NCBI RefSeq assembly: GCF_024170005.1 | Contig: NZ_JALJXJ010000007.1 | Span: 248,001-312,000 of the forward strand | Direction of reading: 5' to 3' | Length of the DNA: 64,000 nucleotides | Source of the DNA: Azospirillum lipoferum | GTDB lineage: Bacteria > Pseudomonadota > Alphaproteobacteria > Azospirillales > Azospirillaceae | In this document: positions 34,904 to 42,938 of the stretch, piece by piece | Position numbering within the stretch: the first letter of the stretch is position 1 | Layout: each line of letters starts with the position of its first letter | Notes under the pieces: generated by a model | What the model saw: the letters and a program-made list of their open reading frames with translations, nothing else | Database searches by the model: none | What the model was told of the DNA's origin: nothing | Program-made: the position numbers and the translations under genes

Positions 34904-36586
34904 TCATCGGGCGGCCTCCCCCGCCGTCGGGTCGGTTGAAGGGGTCAGCAGGAAGACGACGCAGAAGGCCGTGCCGCACAGCATGCCGATCACGCCCAGC
35001 GCCACCAGCGCGGCCTGAATCCCGAAACGGTCGGCGAGCGCCGCGGCCAGCAGCGGACCGATCACCGAACCGCCACGTTCCAGCAGGCGATAGACCGCGA
35101 AGACGCTGGATTCGCCCATGCGGGCGCAGTCGGCGCGGCAGATCTCCGGCACCAGGGCCAGTTGGGTGGCATTGTTGAAGGCATGGGCAATGCCGAGTGC
35201 TGCGATGCCGATCAGGATTCCCGCGACACCCTGCTCGTGCAGGATCGCCAGGGTGCCGGCCCCGCCGATCAGCCCGCCAAGCCCGGCGAACAGGGCATGG
35301 CGCCCGGTCCGGTCGGCCATCTTCGACACCCATGGGCCGAGCAGCACGATGATCAGCCCATAGGTCATCATCAGGCGGCCGATCCCGGCCGGCGTCTCGC
35401 CGGCCGCATGGAGGGAGACCGGGACGAGATAGAAGAGGTAGCCGGTCAGCATCAGCTTCGTCGGCACCGACGAGAACATCAGCAGAGCCAGGAACCGCGG
35501 ATTGCCAAGCAGTGCGGCCGCATCGCCCATATGGAAGGGCCGCCGCCGCACCCGCTCCACCGGATCGGCCGGAAGAAGCGTCACCGCTGCGGCTGCGGCC
35601 AGCGCCAGCAGCGCCGAGACCACGAAGGTGGCACGGTAGCCGAACTGATCGGCCAGGATGCCACCCAGCGGCGCGCCGCACAGGCCGGCGACGATCACCG
35701 CGGCGACGAATTGCGCCATGCCGCGCGCACGCCGGTCCGCCGGGGTATGACGGGCGACGAAGCCCTGGGCGCCGATGAACATCACCGCATAGCCGAGCGC
35801 GCAGGCGCCGCGCCAAAGCAGCAGCTCCGCCAGCGATCCAGCCATCGCCGTCCCGGCAAACCCCGCCACCGCCGGCAAGGTGCCGAGCAGCAGCGTGCGG
35901 CGGCTGCCGAACCGGTCGGCCCAGGCGCCGGCGAAGGGCGTGAAGACGGCGACCAGGAACATGAACAGCCCGATCGGCAGCCCCATCATCAGGGTCTCCG
36001 ACAGGCCGGGAACGGGTGTGTAGAGGTCGCGCGTGTAAAGCGGCAGGAAGGATCGCGACAGTTCCTCCGCCAGCATGAACAGGAACAGGGCGGCACGCAT
36101 GCCGCCGACCGCCGATGCCGGCTCCGAAGCCGCCACCCCGTCCCTTCGGCGCGGCCGGGCGGCAAGCAGGAGCACCCCTTCGAACGCCAGGAGCAGACAG
36201 ACGACCAGCAGCACGGTCCCGTCATAGAGGAAGCCGCGGACCGCCTCGGCCGGCAGCAGCCCCACGAGCCACGGCAGGGTTGCCGCGCAGAAGGCCAGCA
36301 TTGCCGCCCCCACCATCGCCAACGCCCGCAGAGGCGTGGCGCCGGCCACGCGCAAAGCCGCAGGCCACAGCAGGCCCGCGGCCACCGACAGCACTGAAAT
36401 CAAGGCCGCCATCAACGCCACATGGTCGCGCACTGCGCTCAACGCAACTTTCGCGACAGAAAGCTCCGGCTCCGAACCTGCGTTTCCGTAAAATTTTGCG
36501 CAAATCAGACAAGAAAACAGAATAACGCTGGATATCGTCAGAATTGGCAGAGTCACGCGCGGACGTGCGACCGAATTTGGCTGCAT
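34904..36586 (-). CDS. MFS transporter with extra N-terminal membrane domain
   Basis: About 560 residues, longer than the usual 400. The C-terminal 400 contain twelve MFS helices with the loop 2-3 signature GAWADRFGSRRTLLLG and a repeat in the second half (KMADRTGRHALFAGLGG). The N-terminal 150 hold four or five further hydrophobic helices. The polar helix FMLAEELSRSFLPLY is seen in some MFS members fused to sensor domains. The start at ATG 36586 has no strong ribosome site. Substrate unknown; it heads an operon with a hydrolase and a phosphatase. Confidence 0.8.
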   Translation of the reverse strand: MQPNSVARPRVTLPILTISSVILFSCLICAKFYGNAGSEPELSVAKVALSAVRDHVALMAALISVLSVAAGLLWPAALRVAGATPLRALAMVGAAMLAFCAATLPWLVGLLPAEAVRGFLYDGTVLLVVCLLLAFEGVLLLAARPRRRDGVAASEPASAVGGMRAALFLFMLAEELSRSFLPLYTRDLYTPVPGLSETLMMGLPIGLFMFLVAVFTPFAGAWADRFGSRRTLLLGTLPAVAGFAGTAMAGSLAELLLWRGACALGYAVMFIGAQGFVARHTPADRRARGMAQFVAAVIVAGLCGAPLGGILADQFGYRATFVVSALLALAAAAAVTLLPADPVERVRRRPFHMGDAAALLGNPRFLALLMFSSVPTKLMLTGYLFYLVPVSLHAAGETPAGIGRLMMTYGLIIVLLGPWVSKMADRTGRHALFAGLGGLIGGAGTLAILHEQGVAGILIGIAALGIAHAFNNATQLALVPEICRADCARMGESSVFAVYRLLERGGSVIGPLLAAALADRFGIQAALVALGVIGMLCGTAFCVVFLLTPSTDPTAGEAAR

Positions 36587-37094
36587 TGTTAGCTCCAGAC
36601 ACACAACCGCTGCAAGGAAGTGCTTCGGAAGCTAGTTGCTAACTCCAAAGAATTGGTAAATCGAATTTGCACCGAAAATAAAAGCTTTCATTATCATGGA
36701 TCATACGTGGATATGCAGTTTGTTGATGCCACGGATCTTGAAAATACTTTAAAAAATGCGGCGATACACGCCTGGATGATCAGATTTCGTAGAGTGCTCT
36801 ACGGGAGGCATGCCGGTTTTCAACCCGCCAGGCGTCCACCACCACGCCCACCGCGATCTTGACGTTCTGAATACATACCTTGGTTGCGTTGCAGCAAAGG
36901 CCAAGCTGCCGATTATCGAATTTGAAAAGCTGCCTTAATTTCATATGACGTTGGAGCGGGGCGGGACCGGAGCCCTGGCTGCCGACAATTTTTTTCCAGG
37001 AAAAAATAAAAAAACATCCGGCTGATCGGCACCGCGCACCACCCCCGAGCCTCTCCAGATTCGACGGCAAGGTTCCGCGACGCTTCGCCACATC

Positions 37095-37113
37095 GCAAAT
37101 GACAATGATTCGC
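37095..37113 (+). promoter_or_regulatory. Fur-like box upstream of feoAB
   Basis: The 19-mer GCAAATGACAATGATTCGC matches the Fur consensus at 13 of 19 positions. It lies about 117 bp before the feoA start, which suits iron-dependent repression. An Irr- or Mur-type regulator is an alternative in alphaproteobacteria. Confidence 0.5.
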
Positions 37114-37150
37114 ACCACTGTGGGGATCGCGGCCACTGCAACAAATCCGC

Positions 37151-37190
37151 TGCCGCAGATCCACTGCCGCAGATCCACTGCCGCAGATCC
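37151..37190 (+). repeat. 14-bp tandem repeat, almost three copies
   Basis: Units TGCCGCAGATCCAC at 37151-37164 and 37165-37178, then 12 matching bases at 37179-37190. It sits between the Fur-like box and feoA in the probable leader, where copy-number change could alter expression. Confidence 0.85.
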
Positions 37191-37229
37191 GCGCGCCCTC
37201 CCCGGCGTGCTGCCCATAGGTGTCTCCCC

Positions 37230-37610
37230 ATGATTCCGCCGCTGTCCGGCTCCGCTCGCGACGCCGCCTCTTCCCCCGCCCCCCACCGGACTCCCGGCCC
37301 GCCGCCCGCCCTTGCGCCCGGCAGTTCGGCCGATCCCCCCTCCCGCGCAGGCAAAGGATGCCGTCTCGGCGCGTTGCACAAGGGCGAGCGCGCGGTGGTG
37401 ACCGGTCTGGACGAGTCCGCCGTCGCCACCCCGCTGCCGCCTGGCGAACTGGAACGCCGCATGATCGAGATGGGCCTGATCGAAGGTGCCCGCGTGGAAA
37501 TCCTGCATGAGGGGTTCCCCGGCGCCGATCCGCTTGCCGTGCGCATCAACGACCACACCCTGGCCCTGCGCCGGGCGGAGGCGCACGCCGTTCTGGTGAC
37601 GCTCGGCTGA
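37230..37610 (+). CDS. feoA: ferrous iron transport protein A
   Basis: 126 residues as called. The C-terminal 75 form the SH3-like FeoA domain (ERRMIEMGLIEGARVEILHE, then ALRRAEAHAVLVTL). The first 45 residues are Pro/Ala/Ser-rich and unlike typical FeoA, so the true start may lie further in, for example a TTG just before HKGERAVV near 37374. No strong ribosome site marks the ATG at 37230. FeoA is a cytoplasmic partner of FeoB in Fe2+ uptake. It is 35 bp upstream of feoB. Confidence 0.85.
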   Translation: MIPPLSGSARDAASSPAPHRTPGPPPALAPGSSADPPSRAGKGCRLGALHKGERAVVTGLDESAVATPLPPGELERRMIEMGLIEGARVEILHEGFPGADPLAVRINDHTLALRRAEAHAVLVTLG

Positions 37611-37645
37611 GCGTCGCCTCCTCTTCCTGCGGAAAGGTTTCCGCG

Positions 37646-39580
37646 ATGACCGATACCATTTTATCCACTCCGGCCTTCATGGGCGTGCCGCCGCGCATCG
37701 CCCTGGTCGGCAATCCCAACTGCGGCAAGACCGCCCTGTTCAACGCGCTGACCGGCGCCCGCCAGAAGGTGGCGAACTATCCCGGCGTGACGGTCGAACG
37801 CAAGATCGGCGAATTTCTCAGTCCCGCCGGCACCCGTGTCCAGATCGTCGACCTTCCCGGAACCTACAGCCTGCGTGCCCGCTCCCCCGACGAGGAGGTG
37901 ACGCGCGACGTCGTGCTGGGCCGCTTCCAGCATGAGGCGCCGCCCGACGTGATGGTCTGCGTCGCCGACGCCACCAACCTGCGCCTGCATCTGCGGCTGG
38001 TGCTTGAGTTGAAGAAGCTCGGCCGGCCGATCATCCTCGCGCTCAATATGATGGACGTGGCGGAGGCGCGCGGCTGCCGCGTCGACGCGGCGGCGCTGTC
38101 GGCGGCGCTCGGCGTCCCGGTGGTGCCGACGGTGGCGGTCAGGCGCACCGGCGTGGTCGGGCTGCTCAACCAGATCGACCGCAGCATGGGGGCGATGGCC
38201 GCCGACCTTGCCCCCTCCCCTGGCGGCTCCCCTAATGGCTCCCCCTGCGGCTGGAGCGAACCGTCGGCCCACGACCTGCGCGCCTACCACCGGGAGGTGG
38301 AGAGCATTCTGGCCGCGGCCCTGCGCGATGCCGGGAAGCCGTCGCTCGCAACCCGGCGCATCGATGCCGCGCTGCTGCATCCGGCCATTGGCCTGCCCTT
38401 CCTGTTCCTGGTGCTGTTCCTGATGTTCCAGGCGGTCTTCGCCTGGGCCGCCGTGCCGATGGACATGATCGACAAGGGGCTGGGCTGGGTGCAGGCCGCC
38501 GCCGGAGCCGCCCTGCCCGACGGCCTGCTGAAAAGCCTGCTGACCGACGGCATCATCGCCGGGGTCGGCAGCGTGGTGATCTTCCTGCCGCAGATCCTGG
38601 TGCTGTTCTTCTTCATCCTGATGCTGGAATCGACCGGCTACATGGCGCGGGCAGCCTTCCTGCTCGACCGGCTGATGGGCGGGGTCGGGCTGCATGGCCG
38701 GGCCTTCATCCCGCTGCTGTCGAGCTTCGCCTGCGCCGTCCCCGGCATCATGGCGGCCCGCACCATCGAGAACCGGGCCGACCGGCTGGCCACGATCATG
38801 ATCGCGCCACTGATGACCTGCTCGGCCCGGCTGCCGGTCTATACGCTGATCATCGCCGCCTTCGTCCCCGACCGGACCGTGGCCGGCGGCATGATCGGCT
38901 TGCAGGGGCTGGTGATGTTCACCCTCTACGCCGCCGGCATCCTGTCGGCGCTGGCGGCCGCCTTCGTGCTGAAGCGCACGATCTTCAAGGGTGCCCGCGA
39001 GCCGCTGCTGATGGAGCTGCCGTCCTACCGGCTGCCCAGCCCGCGCGACATGCTGCTGGGGCTGCTGGAGCGGGCGCGCATCTTTCTGGCCCGGGCCGGC
39101 ACGGTGATCTTCGCCATCATGATCCTGCTGTGGTTCCTCGGCAGCTTCCCGGCGGCACCCGACGGAGCGAGCGGACCGGCCATCGACCACAGCTTCGCCG
39201 GAATGCTCGGCCATGCGCTGGCCCCGCTGCTCGCCCCCATCGGCTTCACCTGGCAGATCGCGATCGCCCTGGTGCCGGGCATGGCGGCACGCGAGGTGGC
39301 GGTGGCCGCACTCGGCACCGTCTATGCGCTGAGCGAGACGGGGGACGCGTTGTCCGGTTCGCTGGCCGGGGTTCTGGCGGCGGACTGGAGCCTGCCGACG
39401 GCGCTGTCGCTGCTGGCCTGGTTCGTGTTCGCCCCGCAATGCGTCTCCACCCTGTCGGTGGTGAAGCGGGAGACCAACAGCTGGTTCTGGATGCTGGTGA
39501 TGATCGCCTACATGACCGCACTCGCCTATGGCGCCGCCTTCGTCACCTTCCGGGTGTCCAGCGCCCTGCTGGGAGGATGA
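37646..39580 (+). CDS. feoB: ferrous iron transporter B
   Basis: 644 residues. The N-terminal G domain has G1 GNPNCGKT (22-29) and G3 DLPGTYSL, followed by a guanine-dissociation-inhibitor-like region and a Gate-domain membrane part with two Gate repeats (for example VPGIMAARTIENRADR). It is shorter than E. coli FeoB (773), mainly because the linker after the G domain is reduced. The linker contains a Gly/Ser/Pro repeat (SPGGSPNGSPCG) encoded by short imperfect DNA repeats. It imports Fe2+ across the inner membrane. Confidence 0.95.
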   Translation: MTDTILSTPAFMGVPPRIALVGNPNCGKTALFNALTGARQKVANYPGVTVERKIGEFLSPAGTRVQIVDLPGTYSLRARSPDEEVTRDVVLGRFQHEAPPDVMVCVADATNLRLHLRLVLELKKLGRPIILALNMMDVAEARGCRVDAAALSAALGVPVVPTVAVRRTGVVGLLNQIDRSMGAMAADLAPSPGGSPNGSPCGWSEPSAHDLRAYHREVESILAAALRDAGKPSLATRRIDAALLHPAIGLPFLFLVLFLMFQAVFAWAAVPMDMIDKGLGWVQAAAGAALPDGLLKSLLTDGIIAGVGSVVIFLPQILVLFFFILMLESTGYMARAAFLLDRLMGGVGLHGRAFIPLLSSFACAVPGIMAARTIENRADRLATIMIAPLMTCSARLPVYTLIIAAFVPDRTVAGGMIGLQGLVMFTLYAAGILSALAAAFVLKRTIFKGAREPLLMELPSYRLPSPRDMLLGLLERARIFLARAGTVIFAIMILLWFLGSFPAAPDGASGPAIDHSFAGMLGHALAPLLAPIGFTWQIAIALVPGMAAREVAVAALGTVYALSETGDALSGSLAGVLAADWSLPTALSLLAWFVFAPQCVSTLSVVKRETNSWFWMLVMIAYMTALAYGAAFVTFRVSSALLGG

Positions 39581-39583
39581 GCC

Positions 39584-39781
39584 ATGACGGAAAGCTTCAT
39601 CGTCGGCCTGATCGTCGTTGTCGCCTTCGCCTGGGTCGCCTGGACCATCCTGCTGCCGGCCGGTTTGCGCAACCGCCTGCGCCGGCTGGCCGGACGGCCG
39701 GTGCCCTCACAGCCGGGCGGCGGCTGCGGGGGCTGCTGCGGCTGTGAGGCGGCGGGGCCAAAACGCGGCCGGCACTGCTGA
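39584..39781 (+). CDS. FeoB-associated Cys-rich membrane protein (DUF6587-like)
   Basis: 65 residues: one N-terminal membrane helix (FIVGLIVVVAFAWVAWTIL), a basic segment, then a Cys cluster (GGCGGCCGC) and a final Cys. Small proteins of this layout commonly follow feoB and may stabilise the transporter or handle iron, a FeoC-like role. It begins 3 bp after feoB. Confidence 0.75.
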   Translation: MTESFIVGLIVVVAFAWVAWTILLPAGLRNRLRRLAGRPVPSQPGGGCGGCCGCEAAGPKRGRHC

Positions 39782-39797
39782 CGGTCCCCCGGTGCCG

Positions 39798-40484
39798 TCA
39801 CCAGCCGGTCGGGCAGGAACGGCAACCGGTCATCAGCGAGTCCTGGAAGATGGCAAAGCGCAGCTTGGCCCCGTCCATGTTCGCACCGGACAGGTTGGAC
39901 AGGGCCATCTTCGCCTCCTGGAGATTGGCGCCCTCCAGGCTGGCACCGGCGAGATTGATCTTGTCGGCACGGATCGCCTCCAGATTGGCGGCGGTCAGGT
40001 CGCTGCCGGTGAAGTCGGCCCCGGTGGCACGGGCGAATTCCAGATTGGCGCCGCGCAGCCGCGCGCCGGACAGGCGGGCGCCCTGAAGGAAGGCGGTGCG
40101 CAGGTCGGCCCCGTCCAGAATGGCGCCGGTCAGATCCGCGCCACGCAGGTCCGCCTTGCGCAGGTCGGCCCGCATCAGGTTCGCCCCATGCAGATCGGCG
40201 CCGGCCAACGACAAGCCCCGCAAATTGCGGTGTCTCAGGTCGAGATTGGGGCAGACGATGCGGGGACCGAGCGTACAGCCATCGACGACGCTCGCCCGCT
40301 CCTCCTCGCCGCCGCCGACCGGCTGTCCGGCCTGGTCGTCAACGGCCGCCGGGGTGCCCGCCGGGATGGCTGCCGTCTCCATCTCCGCCGCCAGGGTGGC
40401 AGGGACAGGTGCCGCGAGGCAGAAGGCCAAGGCACTCAGGGTCAAAAGCTTCGGGAGCGGCAGATAACTGGTACGTGACGTCAT
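39798..40484 (-). CDS. exported pentapeptide-repeat protein
   Basis: 228 residues. A signal peptide ends near the AAPVPATLAA region; then from about residue 78 there are roughly 25 consecutive A(D/N)Lxx pentapeptides, predicted to form a right-handed quadrilateral beta-helix. Two cysteines lie before the repeats and two near the C-terminus (GCRSC), which could form disulfides in the periplasm. It follows the PQQ dehydrogenase gene on the same strand by 73 bp, so the two may be co-expressed. Function unknown. Confidence 0.8.
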   Translation of the reverse strand: MTSRTSYLPLPKLLTLSALAFCLAAPVPATLAAEMETAAIPAGTPAAVDDQAGQPVGGGEEERASVVDGCTLGPRIVCPNLDLRHRNLRGLSLAGADLHGANLMRADLRKADLRGADLTGAILDGADLRTAFLQGARLSGARLRGANLEFARATGADFTGSDLTAANLEAIRADKINLAGASLEGANLQEAKMALSNLSGANMDGAKLRFAIFQDSLMTGCRSCPTGW

Positions 40485-40506
40485 GGCGATGCCTCCGTTG
40501 AAAGGC

Positions 40507-40529
40507 GCCGGGGCTTGTACCGCCCCGGC
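40507..40529 (-). terminator. hairpin between exaA-type gene and pentapeptide gene
   Basis: A perfect 8-bp GC stem (40507-40514 with 40522-40529) and a 7-base loop, followed on the minus strand by CCTTTC. It may act as a weak terminator or mRNA 3'-end stabiliser. Confidence 0.4.
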
Positions 40530-40557
40530 ACTCCATGCTCCGGCTTCCCGGAACCGG

Positions 40558-42462
40558 TCACTTGCTGCTGGACACCTTCACGTCGGCCAGCTTGAACACC
40601 CAGAAGGAACCGCCCTGGGTCACGCGGGTGGTCAGGTCGGCCAGATCGCCGCCCCACAGCGGCACGGCACCGCCATAGCCGGTGGTGATGCCGACATACT
40701 GCACCCCGTCCTGTTCCCAGGTGATGGGAGAGGAGACGATCCCCGACCCGGTCTGGAAGCGCCACAATTCCTGGCCGGACTTGGCATCGAAGGCCTTGAC
40801 GAAGCCGTCGCCGGTGCCGGTGAAGACCAGATTGCCGGCGGTCGCCAGCGTGCCGGCCCACAGCGGCAGTTCCTCCTTGTGTTCCCAGACGATCTTGCCG
40901 GTCTTCGGGTCCAGCGCCCGCAGGCTGCCGACATGGTCGTCGAACATCTTGTGGATGCGGAACCCCATGCCGAGATAGGCCGAGCCGGGGTTGTAGCCGA
41001 CATGCTCGGTCCAGTAATCCTCCTTCCAATGGTTGGCGGCGATGTAGAACAGCTTGGTGTCCTCGCTGTAGGACATCGGGTTCCAGTTCTTGCCGCCCAG
41101 GAACGGCGGCGACACCTCCACCGGCTTGCCGCGCTTCTCGCCTTCGGCCGGCAGCGGCGGGCGCTGGCCCTCATTCTCGATCGGGCGGCCGGTCTTCAGG
41201 TCGATGCCTTTGGCCCAGGTGATGCCGTCGACGAAAGGATAAGCCGCCAGCACGCTGTTCGGCTTGTTGGCCTCGCCGCCGGCCGTCGCCAGCTTGATGC
41301 GGTCGGTGACGTAGAAGAAGCCGTTGCGGTCGGCATGGGCCGTCGCCTTCACCGTCTTGCCCGACGCGTCGGTGTAGTCGAACAGCACCAGCTCGTTGTT
41401 GCCGGAGAAGTCCCAGGTGTCGTTCGGCGTGTGCTGGTAGAAGCCCTTCAGCTCGCCGGTGGTCGGGTCGACATAAGCCTGGCCGGAGGTGTAGAGGCTG
41501 TCTCCCGGCCAGCGCGCCCAGCCGTTCCACGGCGCCGGGTTGCCGGTGCCGATGACGATGGTGTTGGTCTCCACGTCGAAGGTGGCGCTCTGCCACGGCG
41601 CGCCGCCGCCATGGTTCCAGGCCTCCACCAGATTGCCGTCCTTGTCGCGTGGCCAGGACGGGGCCTTGTCGCTGCCGGTCGGCGTGCTGTCCTTGCCGTT
41701 CAGCCGGCCCATGTGGCCTTCGACCAGCGGACGCATCCAGATCTCGTCGCCGGTGTCGGGATCGCGGGCGAACAGCCGGCCGACCACGCCGAACTCGTCG
41801 CCCGACGAGCCGTGGATCAGCAGGACCTTGCCGGTCTTCTGGTCCTTCACCACGGTGGGGGCGCCGGTCATGGTGTAGCCGACCTTGTGATCGGCGAACT
41901 TCTTCTTCCAGACGACCTTGCCGGTGTCCTTGTTCAGCGCGACGATGGAAGCGTCGAGCGTGCCGAAGAACAGCTTGTCGCCATAGATCGCGGCGCCCCG
42001 GTTGACCACGTCGCAGCAGGGCCGGATGTCGTCGGGCAGCCGGTGGGCATAGCTCCACAGCCGCTTGCCGGTCTTGGCGTCCAGCGCGAACATCCGGGAA
42101 TAGGATCCGGTGACATAGATCACCCCGTCATGGACCAGCGCCTGGGTCTCCTGCCCGCGCTGCTTCTCGTCGCCGAAGGAGAAGGACCAGGCGGGGACCA
42201 GACGCGACACGCTTTCCGTATTGATCTGCTTCAGCGGGCTGAAACGCTTGCCCTCCACCCCCATCCCGTACATCAGCACGTCGCCGGGATTCTTCGCATC
42301 GTTGGCGATGGCATCCCAGGTGACGTCGGAGGCGAGGGCCGGACCGGCGGCGGCCACAGCCAGGAAAAGCGTGGCGATCCCGGCCAGAAGGGGCCTGCGG
42401 AACCGATGGTGCGGCTTGTCGCCGGGAATGGCTGCCATCGTGCTGTAGGACGAAAGTGTCAT
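40558..42462 (-). CDS. exaA: PQQ-dependent ethanol dehydrogenase (calcium type, ExaA-like)
   Basis: 634 residues: Sec signal peptide (cleavage near ALASD, residue 45) and an eight-bladed propeller with tryptophan docking motifs. The vicinal disulfide is Cys149-Cys150 (RPCCD) and the catalytic Asp is Asp351 in TWDFSGNNE. Two residues on, lanthanide-dependent enzymes (XoxF, PedH) have a second Asp, whereas this protein has Ser353, pointing to Ca2+ and to the ExaA/PedE group. It oxidises ethanol and other alcohols to aldehydes in the periplasm and passes electrons to cytochrome c. The ATG has GGGGGAAA upstream. No cytochrome or pqq genes are adjacent. Confidence 0.9.
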   Translation of the reverse strand: MTLSSYSTMAAIPGDKPHHRFRRPLLAGIATLFLAVAAAGPALASDVTWDAIANDAKNPGDVLMYGMGVEGKRFSPLKQINTESVSRLVPAWSFSFGDEKQRGQETQALVHDGVIYVTGSYSRMFALDAKTGKRLWSYAHRLPDDIRPCCDVVNRGAAIYGDKLFFGTLDASIVALNKDTGKVVWKKKFADHKVGYTMTGAPTVVKDQKTGKVLLIHGSSGDEFGVVGRLFARDPDTGDEIWMRPLVEGHMGRLNGKDSTPTGSDKAPSWPRDKDGNLVEAWNHGGGAPWQSATFDVETNTIVIGTGNPAPWNGWARWPGDSLYTSGQAYVDPTTGELKGFYQHTPNDTWDFSGNNELVLFDYTDASGKTVKATAHADRNGFFYVTDRIKLATAGGEANKPNSVLAAYPFVDGITWAKGIDLKTGRPIENEGQRPPLPAEGEKRGKPVEVSPPFLGGKNWNPMSYSEDTKLFYIAANHWKEDYWTEHVGYNPGSAYLGMGFRIHKMFDDHVGSLRALDPKTGKIVWEHKEELPLWAGTLATAGNLVFTGTGDGFVKAFDAKSGQELWRFQTGSGIVSSPITWEQDGVQYVGITTGYGGAVPLWGGDLADLTTRVTQGGSFWVFKLADVKVSSSK

Positions 42463-42553
42463 GCGTTTCCCCCGATGATTGGCCGCGGAGCGGCGGTTGC
42501 GAACACGGCTCGCAGAGCCGTGCCGGCGATATCGTCACGTCGACCCCCCATTC

Positions 42554-42585
42554 CCGTGGGCGGCGGGAGGCAATGCCGCCCACGG
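42554..42585. repeat. 11-bp inverted repeat upstream of exaA
   Basis: Arms 42554-42564 and 42575-42585 pair perfectly around a 10-base loop, about 92-124 bp before the exaA start. It may be an operator or an RNA hairpin in the leader. Confidence 0.6.
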
Positions 42586-42725
42586 AACCGGGATGAGCCG
42601 AGCGTGACGATGTCGCGACAGAAGGCCGTTGCTTTCTGAATGGCAGGCGCTTTTTCAAAGCCGGTCTGTGCATCCCGCCCGGCGCACAGCACCATGTCTT
42701 GCCGGTTTCAATAATCTACCGGGCG

Positions 42726-42750
42726 GGATTGTCGTTCCATTCGACAATCC
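42726..42750. repeat. 9-bp inverted repeat between exaA and sensor kinase
   Basis: GGATTGTCG (42726-42734) and CGACAATCC (42742-42750) with a 7-base spacer; a candidate binding site for the adjacent LuxR-type response regulator. Confidence 0.55.
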
Positions 42751-42938
42751 GGGGAAGAAATTCTTGACGTAATGCCATGACAACATCCCGATCCAGGCGG
42801 GACTTTTTCCCGTTCACCGGCGGTAACGGACCAGATTCTGCACCTGCCCCACCGTTCGATTGTCCGAAGGGCGGATGGCGACCGATCCGGTGGATCAGCT
42901 AACATTCCGTCCATGGTCTTATTGCGGGGAGAGCGACG

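Larger units (their letters stand above)
36587..37229. other. intergenic region upstream of feoA, partly AT-rich
   Basis: 643 bp. The first 350 bp are AT-rich by the standard of the window and hold only short frames without family resemblance. An A/T palindrome (TTTTTTCC-A-GGAAAAAA) lies near 36990-37006. A Fur-like box and a 14-bp repeat array follow (separate entries). It serves as promoter region for feoA and for the divergent MFS operon. Confidence 0.5.
42463..42938. promoter_or_regulatory. divergent control region of exaA and two-component genes
   Basis: 476 bp. Two perfect inverted repeats stand out: 11-bp arms at 42554-42564/42575-42585 (CCGTGGGCGGC) and 9-bp arms at 42726-42734/42742-42750 (GGATTGTCG). 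A related half-site GATTGTCCG lies near 42857-42865. No gene is visible. Confidence 0.55.

Noticed and set aside
36620..36862. An 80-codon frame in the AT-rich region upstream of feoA
   Set aside because: No ribosome site, no family resemblance, and Pro/Arg-rich end typical of chance reading frames.
40558..42462. Lanthanide-dependent XoxF/PedH-type dehydrogenase
   Set aside because: The residue two after the catalytic Asp351 is Ser, not the Asp needed for lanthanide binding.
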